From Ceratorhiza oryzae-sativae (taxonomy: Eukaryota > Basidiomycota > Agaricomycetes > Cantharellales > Ceratobasidiaceae), in contig JARWMV010000233.1 in the NCBI GenBank assembly GCA_030998015.1, positions 2,480,001 through 2,544,000 on the forward strand: a stretch of 64,000 nt of DNA, read 5' to 3'. This document shows positions 23,790-35,589 of this stretch, one piece after another. The translations under genes were made by a program, and so were the position numbers. Below the pieces are notes generated by a model. That model saw nothing but the letters and a program-made list of their open reading frames with translations, did not search any database and had not been told where the DNA came from. Numbering within the stretch: position 1 is the stretch's first letter; each line of letters opens with the position of its first letter.

Positions 23790-25459
23790 AACAGTTACTC
23801 ACACCTTTGAGATCACCATGAATCTATCAAGTAGTTTTGACTCAGCGGCGAAAGCAGAAAGGATAAAGGGGCGAGCGGTCACGCACCACGCCATGTGTAT
23901 GCCGATACGACAAGCCCTTTGAAATGTAGACGCTCTGAACGGTTTGAACGATTTCCAAGTTTGGATCTTCGATTCGAGTAAAGAGTCGAATCAACCTACC
24001 AACTGGCAGCGGTCCACTTCAGGATGGCGTTGAAGGTATTGAGGCAAGCTTCCATTTGGCTCCTACGCGGCAACCATGCCAATCTGACCCCTAAATACCA
24101 CCAATCCAAGGAGAGGCTGGACGTTGATGTGCCTGCATTTCGACCACGCATACAGTTCTCGTGCGGCATGCTGGCAAAGGTCAGTATTCGGCTCATGGCG
24201 GGTCAAATATTTACCTTGAGATATTTTGGGTTTTGCTCGTTCGAGCCTAGATACAACCGCAGTGTCTTGATTGCCACCTCGGTGCCGTTGTTGAGTTTGC
24301 CCCGGAATATATCACCAAATCCGCCAGCTGAGATCGGGCGGTTGCTACAAGCTGCAAAATCCAGCTTTTTGGTCAAATCAGCGCAGCCACGGGCGCCGAG
24401 AAGCATCAGGGTTTCCTCAGATGTCTGTAGCGAGAAGATAAGTAGTGTGTTTGATTGTGGTTGGAAGCCGAAGGAGCTACAGACCGTTGTGCTCGTGATC
24501 TTGACATCCAGGTCTTTATGTGCCAGCAGAGACGCATTGTTGGCATGGGCTTGTGTTCGAATACTGAGACTTTGTACGTTCCACAATTTGATAGTCTCAT
24601 CCCAGGATCCAGAGACAAGATGTTTACTCTCGGGAGTGAACACAACCGCGCAGACCCGTTTGGTGTGCCCTCTCAATGGATCCATCGTCAAGGTACCAGT
24701 ATCTGTGTCCCATATCTGTATAGTGTTGTCCGTTGATCCAGAGGCAATGTATCTACTATCAGGCGAGAATGCTACTGAGCGGACATCCCTCGTGTGTGTG
24801 CGTGCAGGTTTGCCTATTGCCTTGCCTGTTTCTACATCCCAGATGCGAACGTAATAGTCACTGGATCCAGAAGTGATACGGCAACCATCAGGCGACAGAG
24901 CTATGGAGTTAACCCAGCCCATATGGCCTTCACACTGGAAGAGCATTTGGTGAGTGTCTGTATCGTACGCCTTGATGGTTTTGTTAGACAGACCACCAAG
25001 TAGCATCCTTTGATCCGCAGAGATGGCCACTGACCATACCGCACTGCCTACTGGAATCGGTGCGTCCTCTGCCAGCCCAGTGTGTGTGTCCCAGAGCCTG
25101 ATGGTCTTATCCCATGACCCAGATACAACGAGTTGACCATCATGTGAGAACGTCACGGATTGGACATAACCGCCATGACCCGTGAGTGGCTTGAACAATG
25201 CGCTGCCTGTTTGAGCATCGAAGATGCAGATTGTGCAATCGCGAGATCCAGAAGCGAGTTGGAGGCCGTCTGGGGAGAACGCTACACAGTTGACCCTGTC
25301 GCTGTGTTGTATGAGCGGGCCAACCAGAACCTTTCCAGCGTTGATATCCCATATCTTCACAGTAGATTCAACGGCACCTGCAACTCGGTCACCATCGGGT
25401 GAGACTGCAAGTGAATGTACCAAGCCGCCAGCACTCCAGGTGGTGATCAAGTCCGCCAT

Positions 25460-26065
25460 GGGCCACGTCGGCAAAGCAGTGTCAGACAAAAGATGTTATT
25501 CTGAGTGCCCCACGCATAAGGACAACCGTAATCAATGGTCGATTACAGATACCAACTCACAGCAGCAGTGCTTTCCGTCTTTGTCAAGCCTCGACAATCA
25601 TCAACTTTGGAAAGTTGACCGAAGGCAAGGGTGCAAGCGAGCTGTGCCAGGACAGTGGTGTCAATCGAGATCGCCAGATTTATCCCTTCAGATACGCACC
25701 TGGTTGTTGTCGAAGTAAGGCCAGGGGTAGCGGGCGCTAATATAAACAGGTGTATCTATGACTAAGTCGATCGGACTCGAGAACGTGAGTGATAAGATAA
25801 GGCCATGAAGGCGAAAAGGTGGCCGTAAATTTAGACGGTTATTTGTGACGTATTTCATCTCTGATAAAAAATATAATATGTTTCTCTGCCTTACCGCGTG
25901 CACTTGGACAGCTTGCAGTGTCGCCCTTCGCTATCGGCTATATTCCTCCAAGGCAACCGGCTTGCACAAATGCAGGTCCAATATATCACAGCGTCATAGT
26001 ATTACCCCAGCTCAAGATACAATTACAAAAATAGCAGTCTCACGATATCCAGTTCCCAATATCGC
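25460..26065. other. Intergenic, possible 5' exon of the kinase copy
   Basis: The minus-strand frame of the WD40 gene stays open to 25489 without another ATG. A further minus-strand frame at about 25560-25680 could be an upstream exon, but I cannot confirm its splice sites. Nothing else is seen before the stop of the permease gene. Confidence 0.35.
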
Positions 26066-28623
26066 TCACTTTTCTATATCCCGTTCCTTTTTCGGTTCGT
26101 CCACCGACTCTTCGTCCCTCTCGTGGCCATGTTCCACATCCGCCTCTGGATGTTCGACAATATTCCTGGGCGTTTCCTCCTCGGGTGGGATGATAAGGTT
26201 TAGAACGACTGCAACAATACCAGCGATCAGGACTAAAAATCATAGTTATCAATCGCACGAAAATCATCCGATAGAGGTGAAAGGACACGCACAAGGGGTG
26301 CTGAGTACAATCGTTATCGAATCAAAGAGCCCTTGAAGACCCGAGTTGGCCTTGACTCCATCGAAAAGATGAGTGTACCTATTGTTATCGTCAATACCAG
26401 CAGCCAAGACCAATCGCAAGGACGTACCACTCGGGAACTAGCAAGTCGCCCAGACCAAACGAGAGAGCGGCCGCAAGGATGAATCTATCGCGTCGTTGCC
26501 ATTTGATTGTCGACAGCACTCGAATGCCCGAGACCATGACAGATGCGAACAGGAAGGTCGTGACTCCGCCAAGCTTACCGGAACTATCAGTATGCTTATA
26601 TGCGTGTCGTGAATCAGCACCAAACTTACGACAGAGTTGGGAACTGGAATGAAGACGATTGTTAGTTATTGTATTAGAATTACTGTCAATGGAAACGTAC
26701 TGCTCAAGAATACACCCGAAATCTTTCCCAAAACTCCAAAAACGATCAGGAAAGCGCAACACCAACGACCCGCCCCTCGGTTCGCACAACGCGTAATCGC
26801 AATCTGTCACAGGCTCAGACATCCTCTCTCTTTTGGGCTCAAACAAGATGAACTCACAACGCCATTGTTCTGGGCGAAAATCGAAAGGGGCGTGACCGTG
26901 AACAGTGCAGAGATGAAACCGCCGATGCCGTCCGCCTGCGGTCGAGGATTAGCATCGATTGTAGACAAAGACAAGAAGCCTATACCAAGACACCACCCTG
27001 AATTCGACTGTCAAACATTTCGCCGTCTACTTCAACACGCGAGACTTCTGCACTCGCTGTGATATCTCCAATCGCTTCCATGGCCAAGGAGACTGTATTA
27101 TTCGTTAGCATTTTCATACTAGAAGACGAGAGATGGGACGAACCATATACAGCAAGCATAGGCAGGATGGCCGGGGGGTATACTCGAATCTTGAACGTAT
27201 GGACCCAAAGGAACGTGATCGCCGGCGACTTGTCAATCTGGCTCGAGTCCATGTACCTGTGATGCCGCATATATGAGCTTGCACCATCTTGTGACATAGC
27301 GACATGGCGACTAACCCGGCAGCACCAGCGACTATGCAACCGACCAACAGACCACAAATGATACTCGCGTTCTTCAAAAACGGCGATCCGAACAACTCGA
27401 CCAGGACAATCGTGATGAATGACAGGAAACCAAGGCCGATGAATTCGGGGGATCCCCAAGGAAGTGGGCGCCTGAAGGTATTTAGAGCTGAAATAGAGAG
27501 ACGGATATGGGAAACTTACTTGGCAAAAATGGTGGGACAGAGTCGGAAGATACCAGTCTCGGGTCTAAGGTGGCAGTCGTTGGATCCTCCCCCCCAGTTG
27601 AGCACACCAGATTCGCCGATGCTGCAGAAGCAAAGTGTGAGGGCAATCCCATCGGAAAAAGGCCGACTGGACTCACAGAGATGCACCAATGAGCAGAATG
27701 ACGGTTCCAGTTACGATCGGTGGGAAGATCCTCTTGAGTTTCTTTGGCGGGACAAATGCCATGCCCATTTCAAGGAAAGAGCAAACTAGAGAGGTTCCTA
27801 TTTTACGGGATAAGTGTCATAGCAATGCACGGCCCACCAAACCCACCGAGCAGCATTCCATAGGCGTCCGGGCATGGCCCTCGTGTCACAGTCCCGTCGG
27901 CATTAATCGTGCTCGGGCACTTGCCATTCTTGTAAAGACTGTTGAAAATCTGTTTGCCAAGGTCGGTGAGGCTTCATTTGGCTCAAGGAAAAAGAACGTA
28001 CCGAGAAGCCGGTCGAAAGGGTGGCAAACGATGTCCCGACTACGGTGATAAGCCCAGTTCCGAGATGGTAGTTCCTCCAAAGATAGAAGCGTGACATTTG
28101 CACTAGCGAAAGAATGCCGCATCCGATCAACGAGGCGCTGATCTAGAAAAAGAAGTTTATTATGGAGAAGCGCAGAAGCAGAGTAGAAACGCACCATGTA
28201 CGATTGAACATTTGCTGGCAGGCTCAGTGCGGAGGAAAAAATAATTGGGGGAGTGATGAGACCAGCCAACATGGCGAGAGCATGTTGGAAGCTGTAGAGT
28301 TGAGTGTAAAAACTAGACACGGGTCCACAAGGACGAGCTTACCCGCAGACCATCGCGAGAAGGATTGGCAAGTCGGCATCGAGCGCATAGAACTGGGGCG
28401 CTCGTGTGGCCTTTTTCTTTCCAAATGGTAACCCCGGCATACAACTATCGCGACGTGAATAATTCATTGCGCGAACTATTCGATAAACTTACAGCCATGC
28501 AAAGTCATAGTCTCCCAGCCAGCCGTCTCGAGTCGTGAGCTTCTTTCCGTAGCGCTTGATGCCTCTGAAGCGGTCAGTCGAAGGGGGCTCGGTCGGTCGG
28601 GGTTGCTGGCCCACAAACGACAT
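26066..28623 (-). CDS. NCS2 xanthine/uric acid permease (UapA-type)
   Basis: The ATG at 28623 begins MSFVGQQPRPTEPP and the protein ends ERDIEK at the stop at 26066-26068. About a dozen introns split a polytopic membrane protein. The nucleobase-ascorbate transporter signature is present as QNNGVIAITRCANR near 26.85 kb, with AMEAIGDITASAEVSRV upstream in TM8 and FQHALAMLAGLITPP in TM1. In A. nidulans UapA these positions line the substrate site, and QNNGVIALTRCANR-type sequences mark the uric acid/xanthine specific branch. The C-terminal tail is hydrophilic and acidic (DVEHGHERDEESVDEPKKE). It is probably a plasma-membrane proton/purine symporter. Confidence 0.9.
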
Positions 28624-28913
28624 GGCTAGCGGTTGATCGAGAAGAGAGGGGGGCACAGAACTCCACGAATTTCAGGTGGATTGATGTAGAACTATTTAAG
28701 CTATCTGAGGCCGCCGCTGGTGCGAGCCGATGGCCGATGGAGTGCTGTCAGTCATTGGCGCGGAGTAGCGAATCAGAACCAGGCGAAGGCGAGATAAGGG
28801 TGATGACGTAAGCACGCGAGATACGGAATGAGGCGACCAGCGGCTCGTTTCGGTCGCTCCCTGCGCCTTCGGATTGGAAGATAGACCCAGGCACGCCTGG
28901 GCTATCTCGCCCA

Positions 28914-29085
28914 CTCCTCTCAACCAACGGGCACTAGTCTCTTCCACATCCGGTTTGAGATCCGCTCGGTCGGGTTGCGTGGATTTGATATACCCCACAC
29001 CCCCCAATATCAAACCCCCCTCCCTCGCTACTCCCAAACCGTCTGTATTGAAAACTCTGAGCACAGGCTCAACTTAGAGGTTTTG
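28914..29085 (+). repeat. Left arm of diverged inverted repeat flanking RecQ/DUF6589 pair
   Basis: Compared with the reverse complement of 35421-35589, three exact blocks are collinear: a 22-mer at 28935-28956 (TAGTCTCTTCCACATCCGGT plus TT), a 14-mer at 29033-29046 (CCCAAACCGTCTGT) and a 10-mer at 29059-29068 (GAGCACAGGC), followed by ACTTAG. Gaps between blocks are 76 and 12 nt here, against 77 and 12 nt on the right. The outer limit of the repeat is not certain. Confidence 0.75.
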
Positions 29086-29308
29086 CACGGATGGACGAAG
29101 CGCCGACCATGAGCATTAAGCGCTAACCATAGCTAGCCCATGAAATTGTGTTGGGATCGCTCGGTAGCATACCGCATAAATCGCCATAAATAACAAATAA
29201 GCTTATATGCGATACAGGAGCACAGTTTATAATAATACATAAGTTAATAGCCCAAAAATGCGACTAAACTGAGGGATGGTTCAGGGGGCGCCTTGGGTCG
29301 TGAGTGTT

Positions 29309-32108
29309 TCAGCGGTTAAGAGTTAGTGTATGCGAGGGCCGTAGCTGGCTATCCGACTGATGCGATGCTGATATACGAGGAGCAAAGGTAGGCGCACGTG
29401 GGATGCCAAAGTATGTAAAATCGACCAGCCTGATTGGTGACGGGTGCTGTATTGCTACTGCCACTGGAGCTCGGTAGATTTGATGAACGGCGGGGGATGC
29501 GAACCACGTGGACGGCGGTATAGGAGGAAGGTGTGGGCGTTGGGATGGCACAATCATGCGTCCAACTGGACGCGCAGGAGCTCGAAAGGTGGGTTGGGCG
29601 TAGGTAGACATAGGAGGCGCAGTATTTATGAGAGGTGTTGGGGGCAATCGTGCTGGAGATCGGCAAGAGTCGCCCTGATAGTCAAGACGTGGACGCTTAG
29701 ATGGGCGAGTATCTTTGGTTGATTCCTTCGGCACCTGCGAATTTCCAGCAAAAAGTCGCTGGAAATCGTCCATAGTGGATCGACGAACCTCATAGTTTCG
29801 CTCTTCTCTCCACCAGATGTCGTTGGCGGAGATTCGGGTTGAGCTCCCGGGGACTACAGCGCTGGATCTAGGACTGAGCGCATTTCCTCTGCGGCGCCGA
29901 GACTTGGCGGAGCTCGACTTAGTTTGAATGGTGGCCGGCCTAGTGGTCGGCGCAGTACGAGTTTTCGGAGTTGGCTCAGGCTTTCTCTCTTCTACAGAAT
30001 CATCAGGAAGCGCGAAACCGCCAGCTTTAAGTGCTTCCCACATTGACTCGAGCTGCGAATCGATGTGGCGCCACTTGACGAGATAGGTTCGAAGGTGAGC
30101 AATAGAGCGAAGCGGTGCGCAGCGAGAGATTCGTTCGATCTCATCGTTGCTAATCAGCACAGATGCGCCAAACAGAGAGGAGCAACCGAAAGCGGAAGGG
30201 AAAACTAACTTTCGCCAAGTGCGAAGGCACGCAAGCATATCAGGATTCGATTGGCCGGAGACGCGAGCAGCCCTTGGCTGCCCTACTTTGGGGGGGAACT
30301 TGTGCTGCACAAGTCGAGTAGCGGAGTTTGGGTCGCATAGATCGCAGCATTTGTGGGGAGGAACTGGTATTTCTGTAGCCCAACAACTTTAGCAGAAGAA
30401 ATCAATTAATCGTATACTTGAACTAGCTCACCTCTAGTCGGGTTATTATATACTCGATCAAGAAACTCACGGCGACATTTTATCTCAGTCACTAGCTTCT
30501 GCATGAGCCGGTCGCATTTTCGTTCGGTTTTGCTATTGGATGTGTGCTGGCTGCCGTTGTGGGCCTCGGGTTTTCCGTTACCTGTGGGCGTCTTCCCCTT
30601 CTTGCTGGTTGAAGCCTTTTCCTTGCCTTCTGTAACCTTGTTTTGGTTACAAGTGGGCACCCATTTCTCGTAGATGAGCCATCCTTCGCCTGTCCTGTCT
30701 GGTCCCCGCCAAGCGCGCCCAATTCGCTGCATGAAGGCGTCTGCAAAACGATCATGTTTCTAGTCATCATTTAGATAATGTATACTGTTGATATCATTCA
30801 CCTATTGAACCACAAACCCCAAACTGGATCACACGTTTAATGTTCGAAATATCGCATCCCTAGAGCCCAGTCAAGGCAAGTTGGTTTGAAAATGTACTTT
30901 AAAACTCACCATCCCTGCTGCCTCTGTAGCAAATATGACTCTGACTTCTCCTGCTGCGAATTTTGCCATCGCCTCGCTGTGGTATTTCGGTGTCATCCAC
31001 GCATGCACTGGCATGACCAACGCTTTGCCTCGTAGCAAGGGGTGAAGCCATTTGTATAAGGCAATGACGCCAAACGTTACATTGTTTACATTGTCAATGT
31101 AGATGATGGTGGAGGGTATCTTGTAAGGATCAGTCTCGTTGGGATCGAAATGTCGCAAGATATCTTTGAAGGACGACGCTGGATACTGCATCGGACAAAC
31201 CCCAATAAAAACATTGTCTCTTTCATTCCCAACATTGATGTCGGTGTACTTTGATGCATCTGAAGCAAAACCAAGTGTTGACATCGCATCCTGCTTGACG
31301 TTTGGCCGAAGTGTAGCGCTCACGAGCGACACTGGTACTCCCTTAGGTAATCGAGCACGAACCCGACCTAGTCCTTGATAATCCTTCCGGAAGTCACCTC
31401 CCCAGAGCGAGATTGTATGTGCCTCATCGATATGGATGGCAATCAAAGCCTTTCGAAAAATGTTGTTGTCAAATGTCTTGTGCACGTCTTCGCTATGTAG
31501 AGCCATTTCGGGGCTAAGCAAAATAATCTTGTATTTCCCTTCAGCGATTTCCTGCCAAGGCATCAAGCAGGGACCAGAAAGTCAATCAGAACACACTGGC
31601 AATCATCAACCAAATGAACAACTCACCCTCCAAGTCTTAGGATCAATGTGGACCTCTTTGTTGAGTGCAATTGCGCTAACTCCCATCCTTTTCATTCGCT
31701 CTTGCTGCTCACATCTTATTCATTAACATATCAATATGCATATAATCTTGACTTACCTGATCATTCTGTAAAAGAATGAGAGGTGATATGACAATCGAGA
31801 CTTTGTTCTCTAGGACAAAATGAGGAGCGATGAATATCAATGTCTTCCCACTACCTGTTCCTGCATGCACTACAAGATCATCACCATCTAGGACAGCTTG
31901 CGCCGCTTGAACTTGGAACTCTCGAGCCTCAAATCCAGTTTTTTCAAGGATTCTCGACACAAGGCAACGACGCAATGCCAGATCTGGAAATGACGTATTA
32001 GGTAAAAGAGAACCAGATTAGCTTTGGGAAGTGTATGCACTCACTCTGTGGATTCTCAGTCTCTGAATCTGAATCTGCCTGGATTTCAGAACTTGAAGAT
32101 GGTGGCAT
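29309..32108 (-). CDS. RecQ-like DEAD/DEAH helicase with long C-terminal extension
   Basis: The ATG at 32108 opens MPPSSSSEIQADSDSE. After the first intron the helicase core begins: EAREFQVQAAQAVLDGDD, Walker A HAGTGSGKT (about 31840), IVISPLILLQNDQ, ERMKRMGVSAIALN, then IILLSPEM, the DEAH box with the RecQ-type continuation IDEAHTISLWGGDFRKDY, and VSATL. The second lobe has VHAWMTPKYHSEAMAKFAAG, VIFATEAAGM and QRIGRAWRG (motif VI). A cysteine-bearing region follows (CRREFLDRVYNNP, then KCCDLCDP), like the RecQ zinc-binding subdomain. The last ~280 residues are basic and Pro/Ser-rich with no recognised fold. The gene is divergent from the DUF6589 gene with 109 bp between ATGs, and both lie within the inverted repeats. 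RecQ-like genes are widely expanded in mushrooms, so a host repair role should not be assumed. Confidence 0.85.
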
Positions 32109-32217
32109 GCTAAGAGTGAGTGGTTGTACAAAATAGCAAATTGCACAGAGACTTAGCCTTTTCTAGTAATATTTGTCATATAATTTTTTCTCCTCTCGAC
32201 ATCATCATCAACCAGCA
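32109..32217. promoter_or_regulatory. 109-bp bidirectional promoter (RecQ-like / DUF6589)
   Basis: The two start codons are 109 bp apart and divergent. A pyrimidine-rich tract (TTTTTTCTCCTCTC, about 32184-32197) precedes the plus-strand ATG. No further element is recognised. Confidence 0.45.
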
Positions 32218-35200
32218 ATGTCTAGCCATGAACCTTCTTCACCGGTAACAGACATGTCTGAGCTTGAAGATAGCCCATTTCATGACTCTAAAGGTCCAAA
32301 AAGTGATGCTGCACGTATACAAGAGATTCGTGGACGAGTTCGTCGAGGCGGCCTTGAAGAAGCGACACAGATCCCTCACATTAGCCCTGAGCGTTTACTC
32401 CCGACTCGCCCAAAGAAACGGCCTCGAACAAGTATTCCTACACAGCCCAACACTATCTACCAACGAATTGACGCTGTCAGGCAGTCGCTTGGGCACCATA
32501 ACCTTACTATTGCTGAAATGGTTCGGGTGATGTGTGCATATGACTATGGGGAAAAGAGAGCCAAGGAAGATTTCGATTTTCAGCTATCTAGAGATGAAGC
32601 CAAAGATGCACAAAATGTACAAACCTGGGCAAAGGAGATAGCCTGTCAAGAGATTCTACGGGAAGGAAAGCGAATGGAGAAGCTACATTTCCTCAACACA
32701 AATGGTAAGTTAAACTTATTCGATTTCAAGCTAAGAAAAATGACAATAATGTATGCATATAAGCCAACTTCTCAACGGTGGATTCGCTTAAAGACTGGTC
32801 GCCAAATGTTGTGTATCAGCATTTGTGTAATCACATGCCCTATCTTGTATCGCTTTTGGAATCATTCATCAAAGACGGCGAACACTCATCTGAAACTAAG
32901 CAGGACGAAGTTCCAACGGTGAGAAATTCGCGCTATTATCAGCTCGCATTACAACTAACTTTGAACAATTGAAACTTAGACGGTATCTGTCGTTGGCTCT
33001 ATACTATGGATCAAGAGGTCACAGCGGGCAAATCTACTCGCGAAAGGGTTTACAACATACCTATACAGCTCCGGAGTTCGTGCTGCAACTATCAACGTTT
33101 TGAATCGCCTTGGATTAGGTGTCTCATACAGCACGTTGCTGGATTCGCTCTCGAGCCTCAATCGTTCCTGTACTGAACGATTTCGAGAGGCAGTTGCCCC
33201 TTGCCGAGCTATGTTTTGCTGGGATAATGTCAATTTTGAAAAGGAGTCCTCGGAACAACGTATCAAAAACTCCGGTAAGCTATTTTATTCGATTTACATC
33301 CCTCCTATCGATCCTTATGAATCAATAGGATCGTTCGAGAGCGGTACTGCTGCTACGGTGATAGAACTCCATCCACCGCCTGGGTGCGAGCCAGAGGCAA
33401 TTGACGAAGCGCTGGACCTCGATAAGTACCTTGCTGCGATCGAGAGTGCCTCTGATTTAAATATGGACGACGTGGTTCCGACTCTGGAAGACGAAGAGCA
33501 CCTTTAACGAGTTTGTGTATGAAACCATTAATGTTCTTGTCGAACACGCCGGCGAGTTGTTTAAAGGATTTAAAAAGAGTGAGCAGTGCATCTATCTATT
33601 CCTGCAAGCTCTCCTCCTGATTGCTCTGAAATAGCCAATGATAAATTTCGCCCTTTGATTCGTCTGCTACTTCCTCTTCGGGTCTCAAAGGTACATCCAC
33701 TACCAACGCTTCATATCGAACAGGCCTCAGCGAACGGTAATGCGACCGTAACTGAGGAGTTGCGACGAATCACTCAAATCGACAAGTCCGAAGTGTTTAA
33801 GCGTCGTATACTCATAGCTACTGGTGATCTACTCACAATTATGCGTTTGCTTTCTGTCAGAGACGTTCGAACTCTCTATATGCGTACGCCTGCGCATATT
33901 GAGGACAAGCACGAGAACCTAAGCTATCTTGTACCTTTTGCGAGTCTCTTTCACATTCGAATCGCTGCGGCAACCGCAATTCTACAGACTCACTTCGGAA
34001 AACCGAACGTTCGCCCGGAGGATGGTCCAGCTTCACTCTGGCGACATAACGAGATCTTGAAGCGTAAAAATATCCCGTTGTCTCAGGCTTTCAAGTACAG
34101 AACTGCTCAGGATCTTACGTTTCACTCGCTCTATGCCCGGCTGCTAGATGTTGTTCGAATTGAGTCTGGATGCGAATCGCTTCATAGGTTCGGGGACCAG
34201 ATTGCAAAACTCCCACACGACGAGGCCTGGAATCGACTCAAATCTGTTGTATCTGCCGCAATACTTCGCTTTACGACACCTGAGGAAGCTGGCACCGACG
34301 ATGTGCTACGAAACAGCGTACTCTTCATTCGCGATGCTCTCTTATTTCGCTGTTTTGTGACTTCGATCAAATGCGGTAATATGGCAATGATCGAGCTCAT
34401 CCTCAAAATTTGGGTGATTTCTTTTCGAGGCTCGGGGCGAAGCCAATACGCTAGCGAGCTCCTTCGACTGCGTCACAATCTTGTACATGCGTGGCCAAAG
34501 CCACTTCGGTATGTATTTGACGTCGCCCATTCTACCGCCTTATTCACTTCTAAACTAAGGGATCTTATACTTTCAAACATGCTCGTCAACACGACTGGCA
34601 GGGCAAACGGATGGAAAGAAATTGACCTTCTCCAGGAACATATGAATTATTGGATCAAGGCTCGTATATCCAGCTACGCGTTTTGTGGTTATCTAATGGC
34701 TTTATACTAGGTTATATACAAAGCCCGTGGCTCCAACGCATCTTGGAAGTGGCTGGGCGAAATATCTACCTGTATTTCTACCCTACGTGAGTTGGCGACC
34801 CAAGTTAATACGTCGCTTGCCCCACGCAACTCAAGTCGCCATACAACGCCCAACCTTGAACCTGACCTCGAACTACTCGTGAAGTCGCTTGTCGAAGCTA
34901 GGGTTCACGAACGCGACCCAGCCCGGCATCTCGATAAGACTCTGCGAGCTAAAGATGCGTTAGTCTCGGGACTTCACAGTATTGAAGGTAAATAGCGTCG
35001 ACATTCTCATTTCAAGCTTTGAACAAGTTCACACCAAGCACGGAATTCAATCAACGAGTTCAACAAATATCGATTCGGCGCACGAAGCGCGCCCTTCGGC
35101 GTAGCCCCGCCTTCAAATACTGACGCTAATGAATGCGATGACGACATTGTTGATGGCCAAGGTATTTTATTTATTTCTCTCGTGTTCGGTCTCATTCAAA

Positions 35201-35314
35201 AAAGGCAAATAAACTACCACAGAACCTCAGACTCAAGGATTGTTTAACGTCGTGGTCCATGACGGTGATGGCAACGGTGACGATGAGGAGATAGACCCAT
35301 TTGATTTTGACTGA
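32218..35314 (+). CDS. DUF6589-type protein, with one apparent frameshift
   Basis: The ATG at 32218 begins MSSHEPSSPVTDMSELEDSPF. Exons continue through LTIAEMVRVMCAYDYGEKR, VVYQHLCNHMPYLVSLLESF, GVSYSTLLDSLSSLN and a CWDNVNF motif. The middle reads FKRRILIATGDLLTIMRLLS and SLFHIRIAAATAILQTHFG. The end has QYASELLRLRHNLVHAWP, TTGRANGWKEIDLLQEHMNYWIK, then acidic EEIDPFDFD and the stop at 35312-35314. This matches my memory of DUF6589, a family abundant in Agaricomycetes and of unknown function. An intron at 33579-33634 restores frame neatly, and the intron after NYWIK seems to start with GC rather than GT. At about 33501 the frame shifts by one base (CACCTTTAAC where CACTTTAAC would continue EEHFNEFVYE). 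The gene may be a recent pseudogene or carry a base-call error. Confidence 0.75.
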
Positions 35315-35420
35315 TTGCATTTTGTACATTTGTATTACAATCTGTACTAATCAAAAGTCTTATCCGATGGAGACCGGTTGAATCTCGCTAAGTCCCCGCT
35401 CCCATGGAAAGCCACTCCCG

Positions 35421-35589
35421 AAATTTCGCTAAGTCCCGCCTGTGCTCCAAGAAATCCTGACAGACGGTTTGGGGAGACCCGAGGCACGAGGGTTCGGTCG
35501 CGAGGTACGAGCAATCCGAACCCTGACGAAGCCGTGGGGTAAAACGACCTAAACCGGATGTGGAAGAGACTACGGGCACGTCCGAGGAG
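35421..35589 (-). repeat. Right arm of diverged inverted repeat
   Basis: Reverse complement of the left arm at 28914-29085. Exact blocks lie at 35551-35572 (22-mer), 35460-35473 (14-mer) and 35438-35447 (10-mer), in the expected mirrored order and spacing. Just inside it, GCTAAGTCCC occurs at about 35428 and again at about 35387 within similar surroundings, so the right arm may hold a short tandem duplication of its inner end. Confidence 0.75.

Larger units (their letters stand above)
22319..25459 (-). pseudogene. WD40-repeat protein kinase with premature stop and intronic LINE
   Basis: The ATG at 25459 starts a ~7-repeat WD40 propeller (AFSPDGLQLASGS, DKTIRLWDTHTG, DNTIQIWDTDTG and others). 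An intron and then a protein kinase domain follow: glycine loop SAGGFGDIFRGKL, TEVAIKTLR, a PLLGLVVFRGQIGMV segment, catalytic IHGDLKG, then NVLVSKKGIPQLADFGNA, APELFDGG, DIYALGM and LLLRHCWEYEPEKRPTAEEV. At 24063-24065 (complement) an in-frame TAG interrupts the hinge region, where the related copy at 1370-1372 has TGG. The intron between HGDLKG and VNVLV is swollen by a LINE fragment. All other kinase motifs, including HGDLK and DFG, are intact, so loss of function is recent or the stop is a sequencing error. This WD40-kinase architecture is common in Agaricomycetes. Confidence 0.8.

Noticed and set aside
33579..33608. A 30-nt intron in the DUF6589 gene ending at CTGCAAG
   Set aside because: Too short, and it leaves the frame one base out. 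The acceptor at 33634 gives a 56-nt intron and restores frame.
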